Assembly: GCA_030448225.1 (NCBI GenBank)
Contig: JAUJNJ010000013.1
Coordinates: 13,212 to 77,211, forward strand
Direction: 5' to 3'
Source of the DNA: Phycisphaerae bacterium
GTDB lineage: Bacteria > Planctomycetota > Phycisphaerae > Tepidisphaerales > Tepidisphaeraceae
DNA: 64,000 bases
Shown in pieces: positions 36,372 through 47,692 of this stretch. A program made the translations under genes and the position numbers. The notes under the pieces are model-generated. The model was not told where the DNA came from and searched no databases. It was given only the letters and a program-made list of their open reading frames with translations. Position 1 is the first letter of the stretch, and each line of letters opens with the position of its first letter.

Positions 36372-36487
36372 GAGAAGCGACGGAGCGACGCAGCGACGGA
36401 CCCGCGTGGGCGCGACGAAGGGGAAGACGAGGCCGTCCTCCTCCCTTCGTCGCTTCGTGGCTCCGTCCCTCCGTCGCGTCCGTTCTC
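36372..36487. repeat. Palindromic element at the 3' end of rpoN, CGACGGAG family (copy 3)
   Basis: gagaagcgacggagcgacg on the left, CGACGAAGGGG centre-left, then ccttcgtcgcttcgtggctc and ccgtccctccgtcgcgt on the right, closing with ttctc. Same unit as the two copies inside carB. It directly abuts the last homologous codon of rpoN and reaches the stop codon of the convergent pagL-like gene (36486-36488), so it forms both 3' ends and may be the shared terminator. Confidence 0.88.
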
Positions 36488-37031
36488 ACCACGTCCACAT
36501 CAACCCGCCCCAGTACTGCACGCCGTCGTAGCTCGGGTTCTGGTCGCGGCCGTGCAGGTTGCCGTTGGAGAGGTGGAAGTAGCGGACGCCGGCGATGAGG
36601 TGGAGGTCGTCGGCGAGCTGCCACGTGGCGCCGGCGCCGACCTTGCCGGTCCAGTTGAAGTGCGTGCCGAAGTCCGGGACCTCGCTCTCGGCCATCGTCG
36701 CGCTGCCGCCGGCGTCGAGGAAGAGGGTGAACCGGTCGGCGCGCAGCGCGTGCCACCGCAGCAGCAGCCCGCCGCCGCCGAGGACCGTGTTGTCGCCCGA
36801 CGGCTGCTCGGTGTAGTACCCCTGCAACTCGGCGGTGATCGACACGTCGTCGGCGAAGTAGTAACCGACGCCGGCGGTCGCGTTGTAGAACTTGTTCTCG
36901 CTGAAGCGGATCGGGTGCGTGTACGAGCCGGTGAGCTCGAGCGACCACGTCCCCTTGTCGAACGTCTCGGCGGCGAGTGCGGGCGCTGCAATCAACAGCA
37001 GGGCGGCGAGCAGTGTGATCCGGCGGGTCAT
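36486..37031 (-). CDS. Acyloxyacyl hydrolase / lipid A deacylase (PagL-like) outer-membrane protein
   Basis: 181 residues, intact. Signal peptide MTRRITLLAALLLIAAPALA, then a beta-barrel pattern of alternating residues (GTWSLELTGSYTHPIRF, YNATAGVGYYFADDVSIT, FNWTGKVGAGATWQLADDL). The PagL active-site motif appears as VRYFHLSNGNLHGRDQNPSY (H-x-S-N), and the C terminus WGGLMWTW ends in an aromatic residue as for BAM substrates. PagL removes an acyl chain from lipid A in the outer membrane. This supports a lipid A-containing outer membrane. It is convergent with rpoN. Confidence 0.8.
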   Translation of the reverse strand: MTRRITLLAALLLIAAPALAAETFDKGTWSLELTGSYTHPIRFSENKFYNATAGVGYYFADDVSITAELQGYYTEQPSGDNTVLGGGGLLLRWHALRADRFTLFLDAGGSATMAESEVPDFGTHFNWTGKVGAGATWQLADDLHLIAGVRYFHLSNGNLHGRDQNPSYDGVQYWGGLMWTW

Positions 37032-37042
37032 GCGGAAGTATT

Positions 37043-37262
37043 TACCACGGAGCCCACGGAGCACACAGAGAGAATCAGAGCGAAGGGGATCGGGAGCACG
37101 CGTCGCGTTCGTCCGGCGGAGACGGCGCGGCGGGCGCTTGTCGTTTCGCCGCGTGGACGCGTCGCGGTTCGCACCGACGGTAAGAACGAGTCGAAGACGT
37201 CCACAACGTCTTCCTCCACCCTCCACCCTCGCTTTTCTCCCCCTCCGCGCTCTGCGTGGTTG
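37043..37262. repeat. Imperfect inverted repeat, ACCACGGAG family (copy 2)
   Basis: accacggagcccacggagc and acagagag on the left; cctccgcgctctgcgtggt on the right; the long centre includes cctccaccctccaccctcgc, the complement of the GGAGGGT array at 18112. It occupies the whole space between the divergent pagL-like gene and asnB. Confidence 0.75.
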
Positions 37263-37287
37263 AACATCCCCGCTAGAATTCCCCGCC

Positions 37288-39296
37288 ATGTGCGGATTCG
37301 CCGGCGTCATCGCGTGGGACGAGAAGTACCGCGTGTCGCGCGACACGCTGGCGCGGATGTCCGCCGCGGTTGCCCACCGCGGCCCCGACGGCGAGGGCAC
37401 CTACTTCAGCCCCGACGCCGAGATCACCCCCGACCGCCCGCAGGTCGCCCTCGCCCATCGCCGCCTTGCGATCATCGACCCCGACCCCCGCGGCAACCAA
37501 CCCTTCACCGACAACGAGGGCCGCTGGCTCGTCTACAACGGCGAGATCTACAACTACCGCGAGCTGCGCGAGGAACTGAAACGCCTGAAGCCGGATCACG
37601 CGTGGCGCACCGACTGCGACACCGAGGTGCTGCTCGTCGCCTACGACGTGTGGGGCGAGAAGTGCGTCGAACACTTCAACGGCATGTTCGCCTTCGCCAT
37701 CTGGGACGGCGTGAAGCGCGAGCTGTTCCTGGCCCGAGACCGGATGGGGCAGAAGCCGTTGTACGTTACTTTCCTTGACAAAGAGGGGAAAGGCCGAGAC
37801 CCCCACCTGTCGTGGGGCGAGAAGCCACCGCAGCCGGCGGCCATTGTCTTTGCGAGCGAATTGTCGGCGGTAGTTGCGAATGGCAGCGTTCCACAAGAAT
37901 TCAGCCTTTGCGCCCTGACCGAGTACCTCCAGTTCGGGTACCTGCCGCGCGGCGCGACGATCTACGAAGGAATCAGCCAACTACAGCCGGCGTCCCGCGC
38001 GCGGGCGACGGCGAGCACCTGCGATGAATCCGTGTTCTGGCCGCGGGACGACGACTGGCCGGATCAGCACCGGACACGTCCAGCATCCGACGAGGTTGCC
38101 GTTCATCACACGCGCGAACTGACGCGACAGGCGGTCCGCCGCCAACTCGTAGCCGACGTCCCGCTCGGCTGCTTCCTGTCGGGGGGCGTCGATAGTTCCG
38201 TCATCGCCGCTGCAATGAAGGGCTCGGTCGACAGCGGGCAAGAAGTGCTGACCTTCTCCATCGGCTTCGACGATGCGCGCTACGACGAGAGCCACCACGC
38301 GACGGCGGTTGCAGCTCACCTTGGCACCCGTCACCAGACGTTCCTCGTGCGCCCGGACGCGGCGCGCGATCTTCCCGCGCTCGCAGCCGTATTCGCGGAG
38401 CCTTTCGGCGATTCGTCGGCACTGCCTACCCACTACCTTGCGCGCGAAACGCGCAGCCACGTGAAAGTTGCGCTCAGTGGTGATGGCGGTGACGAACTGT
38501 TCGGCGGGTATGACCGATACCGCGCCATGGCGACTGCTCAGCATCTGCGCCGACTCACCACCCGGGTGCCATGGATGATGCTCGCCCCACTGGCTCGCCG
38601 CCTCCCGGGGACGCACCCGAAAGGCAGGGCGCTCCGCGCGAGGCGCTTCCTGACGTCCGTTGGGATGTCCCCCGAAGACAGGTATTCGTCATACGTGAGG
38701 TTATTCGACGGCAACACGATCGTCGCGATGCTCGGTCATCATGCTCGAACCGCCAAGGCGTTTGGACCGACGCATAACGATCTCACGCACTGGTACTGGG
38801 GCTGCCCTCCCGCCAACTACTCAGGTCATCCCCGCGATCGGATCCAAGACGATGTTCGTGCCGCACTCGCACTTGACCGGCGGCTCTACCTCCCCGGCGA
38901 CCTCCTCACCAAAGTCGACCGCGCGTCGATGCTCCACGCGCTTGAGGTCCGCAGCCCGTTCATGGACCACGAGCTCGTGCAGTTCGCGGCCGGGCTGACG
39001 ACCGACCAGCTCCTCAAGGGCGGGCCGAAGCGGATGCTCCGCGAGGCGTTCGCCGACGACCTGCCGGCGTGGGTGTTCAAGCGGAAGAAGATGGGATTCG
39101 CCGTGCCGATCGGCGCGTGGGTCCGCGGCGACCTCCGGCCGATGCTTTCGCCGCCGACGCGTTCGCGTCGCACTTCAACATGAACGTCGTCCGCCGGCTC
39201 GTGGAGGAACACGAGACGTTCAAGGTCGACCACTCGCAGCAGCACCTCTACGCGCTGCTGATGCTCGAACTGTGGTGGAAGGGGCAGCGCGGGTAG
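37288..39296 (+). CDS. asnB: Asparagine synthase (glutamine-hydrolysing)
   Basis: About 669 residues. MCGFAGVIAW places the catalytic Cys at position 2; N-terminal glutaminase RGPDGEGTYFSPDAEITP, LAHRRLAIIDPDPRGNQP, LVYNGEIYNYRELREEL. Synthetase domain: DVPLGCFLSGGVDSSVIAAA (PP-loop SGGxDSS), TFSIGFDDARYDESHHATAV, ALSGDGGDELFGGYDRYRAM, RASMLHALEVRSPFMDHELV, KRKKMGFAVPIGAWVRGDLR. A frame break near 39145 moves the last ~50 residues (FASHFNMNVVRRLVEEHETF, LMLELWWKGQRG) to the frame ending at 39296. Long members of this family often amidate sugars in surface polysaccharides rather than making asparagine; glmS next door fits either. Confidence 0.9.
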
Positions 39297-39359
39297 TGCT
39301 GATCCCGTCAGGACGTGACACGTCGCGCGCGCGTTCCGTCACGACGACACGCTCGCCCC

Positions 39360-39381
39360 GCTCTGCGAGTGGAGGCTAAAC
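39360..39381 (+). repeat. Short GCGAGTGGAGGCTAAA repeat
   Basis: gctctgcgagtggaggctaaac, near-identical to 15420-15441 in dxs. Located between asnB and glmS; the remainder of 39297-39592 shows no glmS ribozyme-like or other structure I can support. Confidence 0.65.
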
Positions 39382-39592
39382 GTGAAGGTTCGCGAACACG
39401 TGCGGTCCTCTCGTCGTTAAACCCGCAGCGACGTTAAAGACGGGCCCGCGATCTCGCCGAAGGTTATCGGACGTGCCTCGGCTTGCCGATCGTCCACCGG
39501 GTGTATGGTGGCCGTGGGGACAGACGTTCGCCGCGCAGAAGCTGGCCGCAAACGTGATCGCGCTTCCATCGAACATCTGGGGAGGCTAAATC

Positions 39593-41457
<1,865 letters not shown>

Positions 41458-41807
41458 GAAGGTAGCGATCTGACTGATAATGGCATCCGACTCCTTTCGC
41501 CGTGAGATCCGACGCCGATGCATCCTTTGTCACTGCTGAAGGCGACATTCCTTCACCGCACGGTACGAGCGTTGTTTTTGGCCCCTCGGATGAACGATCA
41601 CCGCATGTCCACCGAAACGTCCCAGGTGAGTAGCAGTGGCGTCCACGGCTTCACCACCGCGACACCATGCCGTAGTTCGCCATGCAGTTGAGCTGAAAAC
41701 TAGCCAAGCGACTCGCCTTGGACGAGCCTTTGTCGCGTAGGCGATTCCTGCTGATCAAGGGCCCCCGGTGCGGTCGGATAGTGGCCGGTCCAGCGACCCC
41801 TAGCCGA
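41458..41807. other. Intergenic, no gene seen
   Basis: 350 bases after glmS. GC content is a little lower than average. A stretch near 41815 resembles a tRNA T-loop but no cloverleaf can be drawn. No repeat arms were found. Confidence 0.55.
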
Positions 41808-42721
41808 ATGAATACGGTTCGAACCCTCATCTGTCACCGGGACGTTGGCACCGGCCTGCAGTGCCTCGGCTCAATGCTGCCACAGTGCTGAACCGGTCAG
41901 CGTCGTCCTGCACGACGACGGGACGCTGAACGGTACCGACTTTGATGCGATCGCGTCCGCGTTACCGGGCGTACGCTGGATTCCGCGGGCGCGCGCGGAC
42001 GAAGTGGTCGCGCGGCCCTCGCACGACACCCGCGATGCACCGAGTTCCGGCGCAACAACCCGTTGGCGGAGAAGCTTTCGACCTCGTCCTGCTTGGCGAC
42101 GACGGCGGTCTCGCGACGTCCGCCGAGCCTGACGTGCGGTACGTCGACAGCGACATCCTCTTCGTCCGTCCGTTCACGGGCCTATACGACTGGCCCTCCG
42201 CCGACGCGTTGGCCGTTTTCACGGAGAATCCGAACAACGCCTACACGCTGCCCTGGCATCTTGCAGGCCCAGACCGCGTCCGCGTGCCGCGGGTCAACAC
42301 CGGAATCATCGCCTTTCGTCGCTCGGCAACGGACCTAGACTTCCTCGAGTGGTTTCTCGGCAACCCGCGTGTCGCGTCACTACGCGAGCGGTGGGGCTTC
42401 TGGGCCGAGCAGACGGCGTGGGCGGCGGCTGCCGCATCACGCCGGAACCATCCGCTTGTATCGGTCGTCCCAGATCGCGGTCGTGGACGACGCGGTGCTG
42501 CCCGACCGGAGGCGTACGTCGCGGCGCATTTTACGTCGCCGGTTCGCGGCGCTCGGCTCGCCAGCGTCGCCGCCCAACTCCCGCGCGCGTCGGCCGAGAC
42601 TGTCGTCGCGATCCGGACGGTCGCTTGGCGACCGCTCGGACCGGCTGTCCACATGTGCTTGCCCACCTCACTGGGATGTTCCGTCGTTGGTTCGGATAAC
42701 GCGGAGGACGGCCGCGTCTGA
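41808..42721 (+). CDS. Probable glycosyltransferase-like protein, frame-broken, unrecognised family
   Basis: Begins MNTVRTLICHRDVGTGLQCL at ATG 41808; after a break near 41890 PVSVVLHDDGTLNGTDFDAI and ALPGVRWIPRARADEVVA, then after more breaks FDLVLLGDDGGLATS, DVRYVDSDILFVRPFTGLYD, PDRVRVPRVNTGIIAFRRSA, LDFLEWFLGNPRVASLRERW and FWAEQTAWAA. The DSDILF segment looks like a DxD nucleotide-sugar site, and VNTGIIAFRRS plus WAEQTAW is typical of GT-A fold transferases of the GT8/GT77 kind. Last part AAHFTSPVRGARLASVAAQL. Role in surface glycan assembly inferred from neighbours (FkbM methyltransferase, GlmU-like protein). The true end is uncertain. Confidence 0.6.
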
Positions 42722-42825
42722 TCCGGCCAGCAAAGTTAGACGCGAGTGGACACGGCGTAACGGCCGACGCCGGTTTTGTGGTGTAATGGATGCACGGCGC
42801 GCAAGCCAGCATTTGAAAGGGCGAG

Positions 42826-43542
42826 TTGAAAGACCTACTAAAACAAATCTTAGCGCACATGGATCTGGCAATAACCAACAAGCCGGGGCCGCTGGCGCTC
42901 CGCCGGGATCGCGAACTTGGTGTTACTCTCGCAATGGCCGTTGCGGAGATGCTGGAGGTAACGAACACTGTATTCCTTCAAGCGGGCGCGTTTGACGGCG
43001 TCACGAACGATGATCTGTACCCGCTGATCAGACGACACCATTTCCGTGGCATCCTTCTGGAGCCACAACCGGCCGCATTCCAGAAGCTTCGCGCGGCTTA
43101 CCGCGATGAGCCACAGGTAATGCCGATCAACGCGGCGCTCGACTGGTCCGCCGGGCAACGGACGATGTACTCGGTCGCAGACACGTTTTTGGCCGATCAA
43201 TTTCACCCACAATTGGCGTCCTTCGAACGGGATGTGGTATTACGCTATCCCGGCGTAACACCGTCAGTCGTGCGGGAGGTACAGATCGACTGCGTCACCG
43301 TCAAAGAGTGCATGCGCCGCGCGGGGATTGATCGCATCGACTTGTTGCAGGTCGATACCGAGGGGTATGACTTTGAGATCTTGAAGATGATTGATGGCGC
43401 CGGGCTGCGCCCGAAAGTGGTACGGTACGAAAGTATCCACCTGTCCCGGCGCGATCGCAAGGATTGCAGCCAATTCCTGCTCGACCGGGGATACCGAATC
43501 GCACACGGCCACGAGAACACGATCGCCTGCCTACTTCCCTAA
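42826..43542 (+). CDS. FkbM family methyltransferase
   Basis: 238 residues, intact. TTG 42826 is the likely start (MKDLLKQILAHMDLAITNKP) with aaagggcgag upstream; ATG 42859 is the alternative. The SAM-binding part is VFLQAGAFDGVTNDDLYPLI (motif I, here QAGAFDG), HHFRGILLEPQPAAFQKLRA, PINAALDWSAGQRTMYSV, and the FkbM signature RIDLLQVDTEGYDFEILKMI then LRPKVVRYESIHLS. FkbM-type enzymes O-methylate sugars of exported glycans or small molecules. Its GC content is visibly lower than that of neighbouring genes and codon use is more mixed (TTA, CTA, AAA), suggesting a horizontally acquired surface gene. Confidence 0.85.
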   Translation: MKDLLKQILAHMDLAITNKPGPLALRRDRELGVTLAMAVAEMLEVTNTVFLQAGAFDGVTNDDLYPLIRRHHFRGILLEPQPAAFQKLRAAYRDEPQVMPINAALDWSAGQRTMYSVADTFLADQFHPQLASFERDVVLRYPGVTPSVVREVQIDCVTVKECMRRAGIDRIDLLQVDTEGYDFEILKMIDGAGLRPKVVRYESIHLSRRDRKDCSQFLLDRGYRIAHGHENTIACLLP

Positions 43543-43958
43543 TACGCCCGGCAGGCGCGCCGGAACGGCGTTTCGAAGCCGCTGGTCCGACGTGAGGCAG
43601 AATACGAGGCCAGTCCCTGAGCGCAGCCGTGTGCCCTAGCTACGGTTGCCCCCGGCGTGCCCGTATCCCCGTTGATCTGGTCGCCTAGCACCGACGGCGA
43701 TGGATGTAGTAGCCCAGCGCAGCAACCTCGTTTGAAGGATCAACGCCCGCCGCGGGCGATAGCTAGCTTACGCCCCGTCGTCCCGAGCCATCCTATTACA
43801 CCGTGATGCCGGCGAACGCTAGTTTTAGGTCGAGGTGTCGCGGCACAATACGCGGGAATTACAACCACTGAGGTCGCACCAACCTTGAGGCGGGTGTGCG
43901 GGTGTCGCCGTACCGCAGTGGCGGTCTGGACTTGATCCCGCCGGTCGGCCGCCCCGCG
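43543..43958. other. Intergenic, no gene seen
   Basis: 416 bases between the converging FkbM and GlmU-like genes. No open frame resembling a protein, no inverted repeat longer than a few bases. Confidence 0.55.
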
Positions 43959-45203
43959 TCAGCAGCGCTCGACGGCGGCGGCGGCGTCGACGACGTAGCG
44001 CATCACGCGCTCGTCGGTCTCGGTGAACAGGCGGTCGCGGCGCGTGTAGATGCGGCGGGTCACCTCGATGGCCTTGTCGAGGCGGTAGGGCTCGGCGCCG
44101 CGCTCGGTCGTGAACGTGTACGTCGGCACGAACCGCGGCGGCGGCACCGCGCCGGCGAGCATGCTGCAGAAGCCGACGTAGCTCCCGGCCGAGAAGCGGG
44201 TGAGGACGGCGGTCTTCACGTGGTCGCCGATCAGCGCGCCGAGCTTCACGCGCCCGGTCGGCACCCGGCGGCCGCAGACGTCGAGCGTGACCTCGCCGTA
44301 GGTGTTCTTCAGGTTGCTCGTGGTCGTGCCGGCCCCGAGGTTCACCCACTTGCCGAGGTAGCTGTCGCCGAGGTAGCCGTCGTGCGCCTTGTTCGAGTTC
44401 GACAGCATCACGCTGTTGGAGATCTCGCCGCCGACGTTGCACATCGCGCCGATGCTCGTGCCCGGCCGGATCAGCGTCAGCGGGCGCACGACCGTGTGCG
44501 GGCCGACGTAGCACGGGCCGACGAGCACCGAGTTGGCCCCGACCCTGGCGTGCCCGGCGATCACCACCGGGCCCTTGGAGGCGTCGAGCACGACGCCCGG
44601 CGCGAGCGTCGCGCCCTGGCCGACGTGCACGTCCTCGTCGTTGCACATGTGGTACGGCCCGGCCGCCTTTGGCGGCGCCGGTTGCGGCACGTTCGTGCCG
44701 TCCTCGACGAGCGACTCCTCGTTCCAGTGGAGCAGTTCCCACAGCGAGGGGATCAGCCGCCCCTGCGGCATCATGTGGGGCAGGTCGGTCAGCTTCAGCC
44801 ACCGGTCGGTCCGGTCGCGCATGTCGTCGGGCGAGAGGCCGGGCGAGTGCGTGAGGGCGGCGTGCACGAGCGGGCCGCGGTCGTCCTCGCCGGGCATGAT
44901 CGCGTCGTGCGGCGGGTACTCGAACCGCCCCAGCGGCACGGCCCGCCCGCTCCAGAGCAGCGCCGGCTCGTCGCCGAGCGGCGCGTTCACGTCGGTCGGG
45001 CAGGGCATCTTCGGCACGAGCCGCACCCGGCAGTGCTCCTCGAGCTCCGGCCGCACCCAGAGCGTCAGGCGCGTCGGGTTCAGGTGCCGCACCTGCTTCT
45101 CCAGCAGCGAGCCGGTGCCGGTCATCAGCGTGAACACCGGGCGGCTCAGCGACAGCGGCGCGAATGTCGGCCAGCGGGAGCCTTCGAAGATCACCACGTG
45201 CAT
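43959..45203 (-). CDS. GlmU-like sugar nucleotidyltransferase with left-handed beta-helix
   Basis: 414 residues from ATG 45203 (MHVVIFEGSRWPTFAPLSLS); an ATG three codons earlier is possible. The N-terminal half (SRPVFTLMTGTGSLLEKQVR, TRLTLWVRPELEEHCRVRLV) is a reduced nucleotidyltransferase-like domain. The second half is hexapeptide repeats (ATLAPGVVLDASKGPVVIAG, ARVGANSVLVGPCYVGPHTV, RPGTSIGAMCNVGGEISNSV, GYLGDSYLGKWVNLGAGTTT, then NLKNTYGEV) as in the acetyltransferase part of GlmU. Members of this planctomycete/Bacteroidota group are annotated as putative sugar nucleotidyl transferases. Probably acts on amino-sugar nucleotides and so partners glmS. Intact frame. Confidence 0.82.
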   Translation of the reverse strand: MHVVIFEGSRWPTFAPLSLSRPVFTLMTGTGSLLEKQVRHLNPTRLTLWVRPELEEHCRVRLVPKMPCPTDVNAPLGDEPALLWSGRAVPLGRFEYPPHDAIMPGEDDRGPLVHAALTHSPGLSPDDMRDRTDRWLKLTDLPHMMPQGRLIPSLWELLHWNEESLVEDGTNVPQPAPPKAAGPYHMCNDEDVHVGQGATLAPGVVLDASKGPVVIAGHARVGANSVLVGPCYVGPHTVVRPLTLIRPGTSIGAMCNVGGEISNSVMLSNSNKAHDGYLGDSYLGKWVNLGAGTTTSNLKNTYGEVTLDVCGRRVPTGRVKLGALIGDHVKTAVLTRFSAGSYVGFCSMLAGAVPPPRFVPTYTFTTERGAEPYRLDKAIEVTRRIYTRRDRLFTETDERVMRYVVDAAAAVERC

Positions 45204-45351
45204 GCCCTGCATGATAACGTCGGCGGGCCGGAGGGGAACCGACGAGACGGCGCGGGCATCGGTCGACCCGAAGGCGAGGACGGTGAAACCAAGGGTCGTC
45301 ACACCCGTTTCTCCCCGAGTCAGAACGTATCGGATCACCAGGGACGGGCCC

Positions 45352-45375
45352 GTTTCGCCGCAGGCCCGAAGGGCC
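45352..45375 (-). repeat. Short GCGGCGAAA-class repeat
   Basis: gtttcgccgcaggcccgaagggcc, between panE and the GlmU-like gene. Differs from 22717 only in TTTCGCC for TTTAGCC. Confidence 0.7.
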
Positions 45376-45513
45376 CGCTCCCGGGCATCCGGACTCGCGC
45401 GCGGTACGGGGACGAGACGGGCACTTCGAGCCGGCGTTCGGCTGCTGTTCGACTCGCGTCGTCGGAGCGCGGTGAGTCGATTTGCGTTGAGTCGAGGCGA
45501 TGACGCTTCATGG

Positions 45514-46428
45514 TCATCGCAGCGCCTGGTCGAGCGTCACCGCCTGCCGGTAGATCGCGTCGAGCAGCGGCGTCGCCACGCCGTTCGCCGCGCGGCGCAG
45601 CGGTTCGCCGAGGATCGCCTCGACCTCCAGCGGGCGGCGTTCGTGGCGGTCGACCTGCATGCTCGTGCGGTACGCGCCCATCTCGCGCGTGCTGTCGACC
45701 TGCCGCCGCACCACGTCCGGCGGCATCGCCACGCCCTCGGCGGCGGCGGCGGCGATCACCTCCTCCATCACCGCGCGCTTTCAGCGCCGTCCCCTCGTCC
45801 GACGCGATGAGGCGGTCGGTCGTCAGGTCCGTCGCGCGCAGCCCGTTGAACGGGATGTTCCACACGAGCTTTTGCCACCGCACCGCCAGCAGGTCCGCCA
45901 CCGCCTCGCACTTCACCCGGCTGCCGTTGAAGAACGCTGCCACCTGCTCGTGCCGCCGGGCGGACGTGCCGCGAACGAACTCGCCCACGCGGATCAGCCC
46001 GTGGCTGAGGTGGTGGATCACGCCCGCGCCGCCGCGGTTGATGCACACGAAGCAGATGCCGCCGAGCACGCGACGTTCGCCGAAGAGCCCCGCGAGGTGC
46101 TCCTCGTTGCCGAGGCCGTTCTGAAGCGTCAGCACGACCGTCTCTTCCTTCAGGATCGGCCGAACCTGCGCGTCGAGCGCGTCGTTGCTCGTCGTCTTGA
46201 GCGCGACGATCACGAGGTCGGCCTTGGGCATGTCCGCGAATTGCGATACGCGTTCACCGAGCCGGCGTCGAGGCGGAAGTCGCCATCGCAACTACGGACG
46301 TCGAGCCCGCGAGTGCGGACGGCTTCGTAGTCGGCGCGGAGCAGGAAGTGAACGTCGTGCCCCGCCTGCGCGAGCCGCGCGCCGTAGTAGCCGCCGACGG
46401 CGCCGGCGCCAACGATCGCGATCATCAC
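45514..46428 (-). CDS. panE: 2-dehydropantoate 2-reductase (ketopantoate reductase), frame-broken
   Basis: Reduces ketopantoate to pantoate with NADPH in pantothenate synthesis. MMIAIVGAGAVGGYYGARLA (Rossmann GxGxxG), GHDVHFLLRADYEAVRTRGL, then after a break near 46245 VSQFADMPKADLVIVALKTT, TVVLTLQNGLGNEEHLAGLF, the catalytic Lys region VRWQKLVWNIPFNGLRATDL and, after a break near 45790, VMEEVIAAAAAEGVAMPPDV, STREMGAYRTSMQVDRHERR (S-x-x-x-D) and PLEVEAILGEPLRRA with the catalytic Glu. About 305 residues. Annotated members of this family also include broader oxidoreductases, so pantothenate specificity is likely rather than certain. Confidence 0.87.
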
Positions 46429-46510
46429 GGGACGGTCGGGGAGCCGCGTGAGGTTCCTGCGTCATCACGAGATTACCGTACGCAGGGCACGACCCACGGG
46501 CAACGGCCCG

Positions 46511-46532
46511 TTAAGCCGCCGCTCGCAGAGCG
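46511..46532 (-). repeat. Short repeat, reverse of GCTCTGCGAGCGGCGGCTTAA
   Basis: ttaagccgccgctcgcagagcg, complementary to 15420-15441 except at one base. It lies upstream of panE; the rest of 46429-46652 is empty. Confidence 0.65.
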
Positions 46533-46652
46533 GGCGCGATTCGGCAGTTCGGTAGCTTCATTCTGCGAGCGACGGACCCGTAGATCACGTCAGATAAATG
46601 CGCGCCCACCCACGTGCCATGTGACACTACAGATCGGGCATGTCCACGTCGC

Positions 46653-47375
46653 TCACTTCATCCTGGAGCGGCGACTTCTGTCACATCCTTCGGGCGAGCC
46701 GCCCGCACGCCTCGGTGCCGCGGCAAGACTCAGGGCGAGGGCGCCGATGCCGAGGTGCAGGAGCACTGCCCAAGTCGTCGTCGCGGGCAACTCGTAGGCG
46801 ACGTCCTGGTTCAACACGCTCAACTCGTTGTACATCAGCGGCCGTTCGGTCCAAGGGGGCCGAGGGTGATGAGCGCGCTGTCGATCGTGAGCAGGGGGTG
46901 GGCGATCGTGAGCCGGGCGACGAGCACGTCGCGGCCGGCGATCCAGGGGCTGAGCCAGATCGGCCAGGTGAGCCACAGGCCGGCAATCACGACCACGATG
47001 GCCGACGCCGCCACCGCCGGGAGGCGCAGGCGGTGCAGCAGGGCGACGACGCCCCAGGGGCAGACGACGTACGCGATCAACGCGCCGACGCATTGCGCCC
47101 AGTGGCCGGCCGTGACGTAGGGATCGCCGGTCGCGACGGCCCAGACCATCGCCGTGCCCGTCACGACGGCGGCGCGCTGGCGGCCCGACCGACGAACGTG
47201 TCGCGCGAGGATCAGCGGCGGGGCGAGGAACGTCGCGAACGCGACGCCGCCGAAGAAGAGGCCCGTCGTCGCACCGGCGGCGACGTAGCAGAGGGTCGTC
47301 GTGACGATCGTCAGCAAAAGGGACGAGCGACGGCAGGATGAGTCGGCGAGCGGTCGAGGCGGCGGCGGCGGGCAT
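46653..47375 (-). CDS. Uncharacterised membrane protein, frame-broken
   Basis: From ATG 47375 (MPAAAASTARRLILPSLV), then after a break LLLTIVTTTLCYVAAGATTG, LFFGGVAFATFLAPPLILAR, RAAVVTGTAMVWAVATGDPY, ALIAYVVCPWGVVALLHRLR, ASAIVVVIAGLWLTWPIWLS, and after a break near 46850 MYNELSVLNQDVAYELPAT and WAVLLHLGIGALALSLAAA. Six or so helices, about 240 residues, no family recognised. The frame of the start is open back to ATG 47660 through MRPFPRTAAAACGFTAFAIW and IERAAPEVDRTPSWPSRILD, which looks protein-like, so the gene may begin at 47660 and include the repeat at 47427 in frame, or that may be a separate small gene. Confidence 0.55.
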   Translation of the reverse strand: MPAAAASTARRLILPSLVPFADDRHDDPLLRRRRCDDGPLLRRRRVRDVPRPAADPRATRSSVGPPARRRRDGHGDGLGRRDRRSLRHGRPLGAMRRRVDRVRRLPLGRRRPAAPPAPPGGGGVGHRGRDCRPVAHLADLAQPLDRRPRRARRPAHDRPPPAHDRQRAHHPRPPWTERPLMYNELSVLNQDVAYELPATTTWAVLLHLGIGALALSLAAAPRRAGGSPEGCDRSRRSRMK

Positions 47376-47426
47376 GGGGGAACTCGCTGAACTTCGCCAG
47401 AGGTCCAAGTTATCTCGCGCGTCCCC

Positions 47427-47456
47427 ATTTAGCCGGCAGGCTTGCCCGCCGCGTCG
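47427..47456 (-). repeat. Short GCGGGCAAGCCTGCCGGCTAAA repeat
   Basis: atttagccggcaggcttgccc followed by gccgcgtcg. Near-identical to 52474-52503. The centre ggcaggcttgcc is palindromic except for one base. Confidence 0.7.
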
Positions 47457-47692
47457 GCGCGCGGGGCGCGGGTGAGACGCTTGAAAACGCTGGAAAAACC
47501 CCGGGTCGTTTCGATGAAGCACTCGGTCGAGAATTCTGCTAGGCCACGACGGCGTGCGATCGACTTCAGGTGCAGCGCGTTCGATCGCCCACCACGCGGA
47601 CCAAATCGCGAATGCTGTGAAACCGCAAGCGGCTGCCGCCGTTCGCGGGAAGGGTCGCATCGATCTTCCGCGGGAGGCGTCGGGAGTCGCTT

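Noticed and set aside
36372..37778. RpoN as a 978-residue protein
   Set aside because: Homology ends at 36370; the rest is an inverted repeat, the antisense of an intact pagL-like gene and out-of-frame asnB, open only because of GC-rich codon bias.
39297..39592. glmS ribozyme/riboswitch upstream of glmS
   Set aside because: No glmS-ribozyme-like core or pseudoknot could be recognised; such ribozymes are known mainly from Firmicutes.
41812..41840. tRNA T-loop-like ggttcgaaccc
   Set aside because: The flanking bases do not pair as a T-stem and no acceptor, D or anticodon arms can be drawn; it lies in the 5' codons of the glycosyltransferase-like gene.
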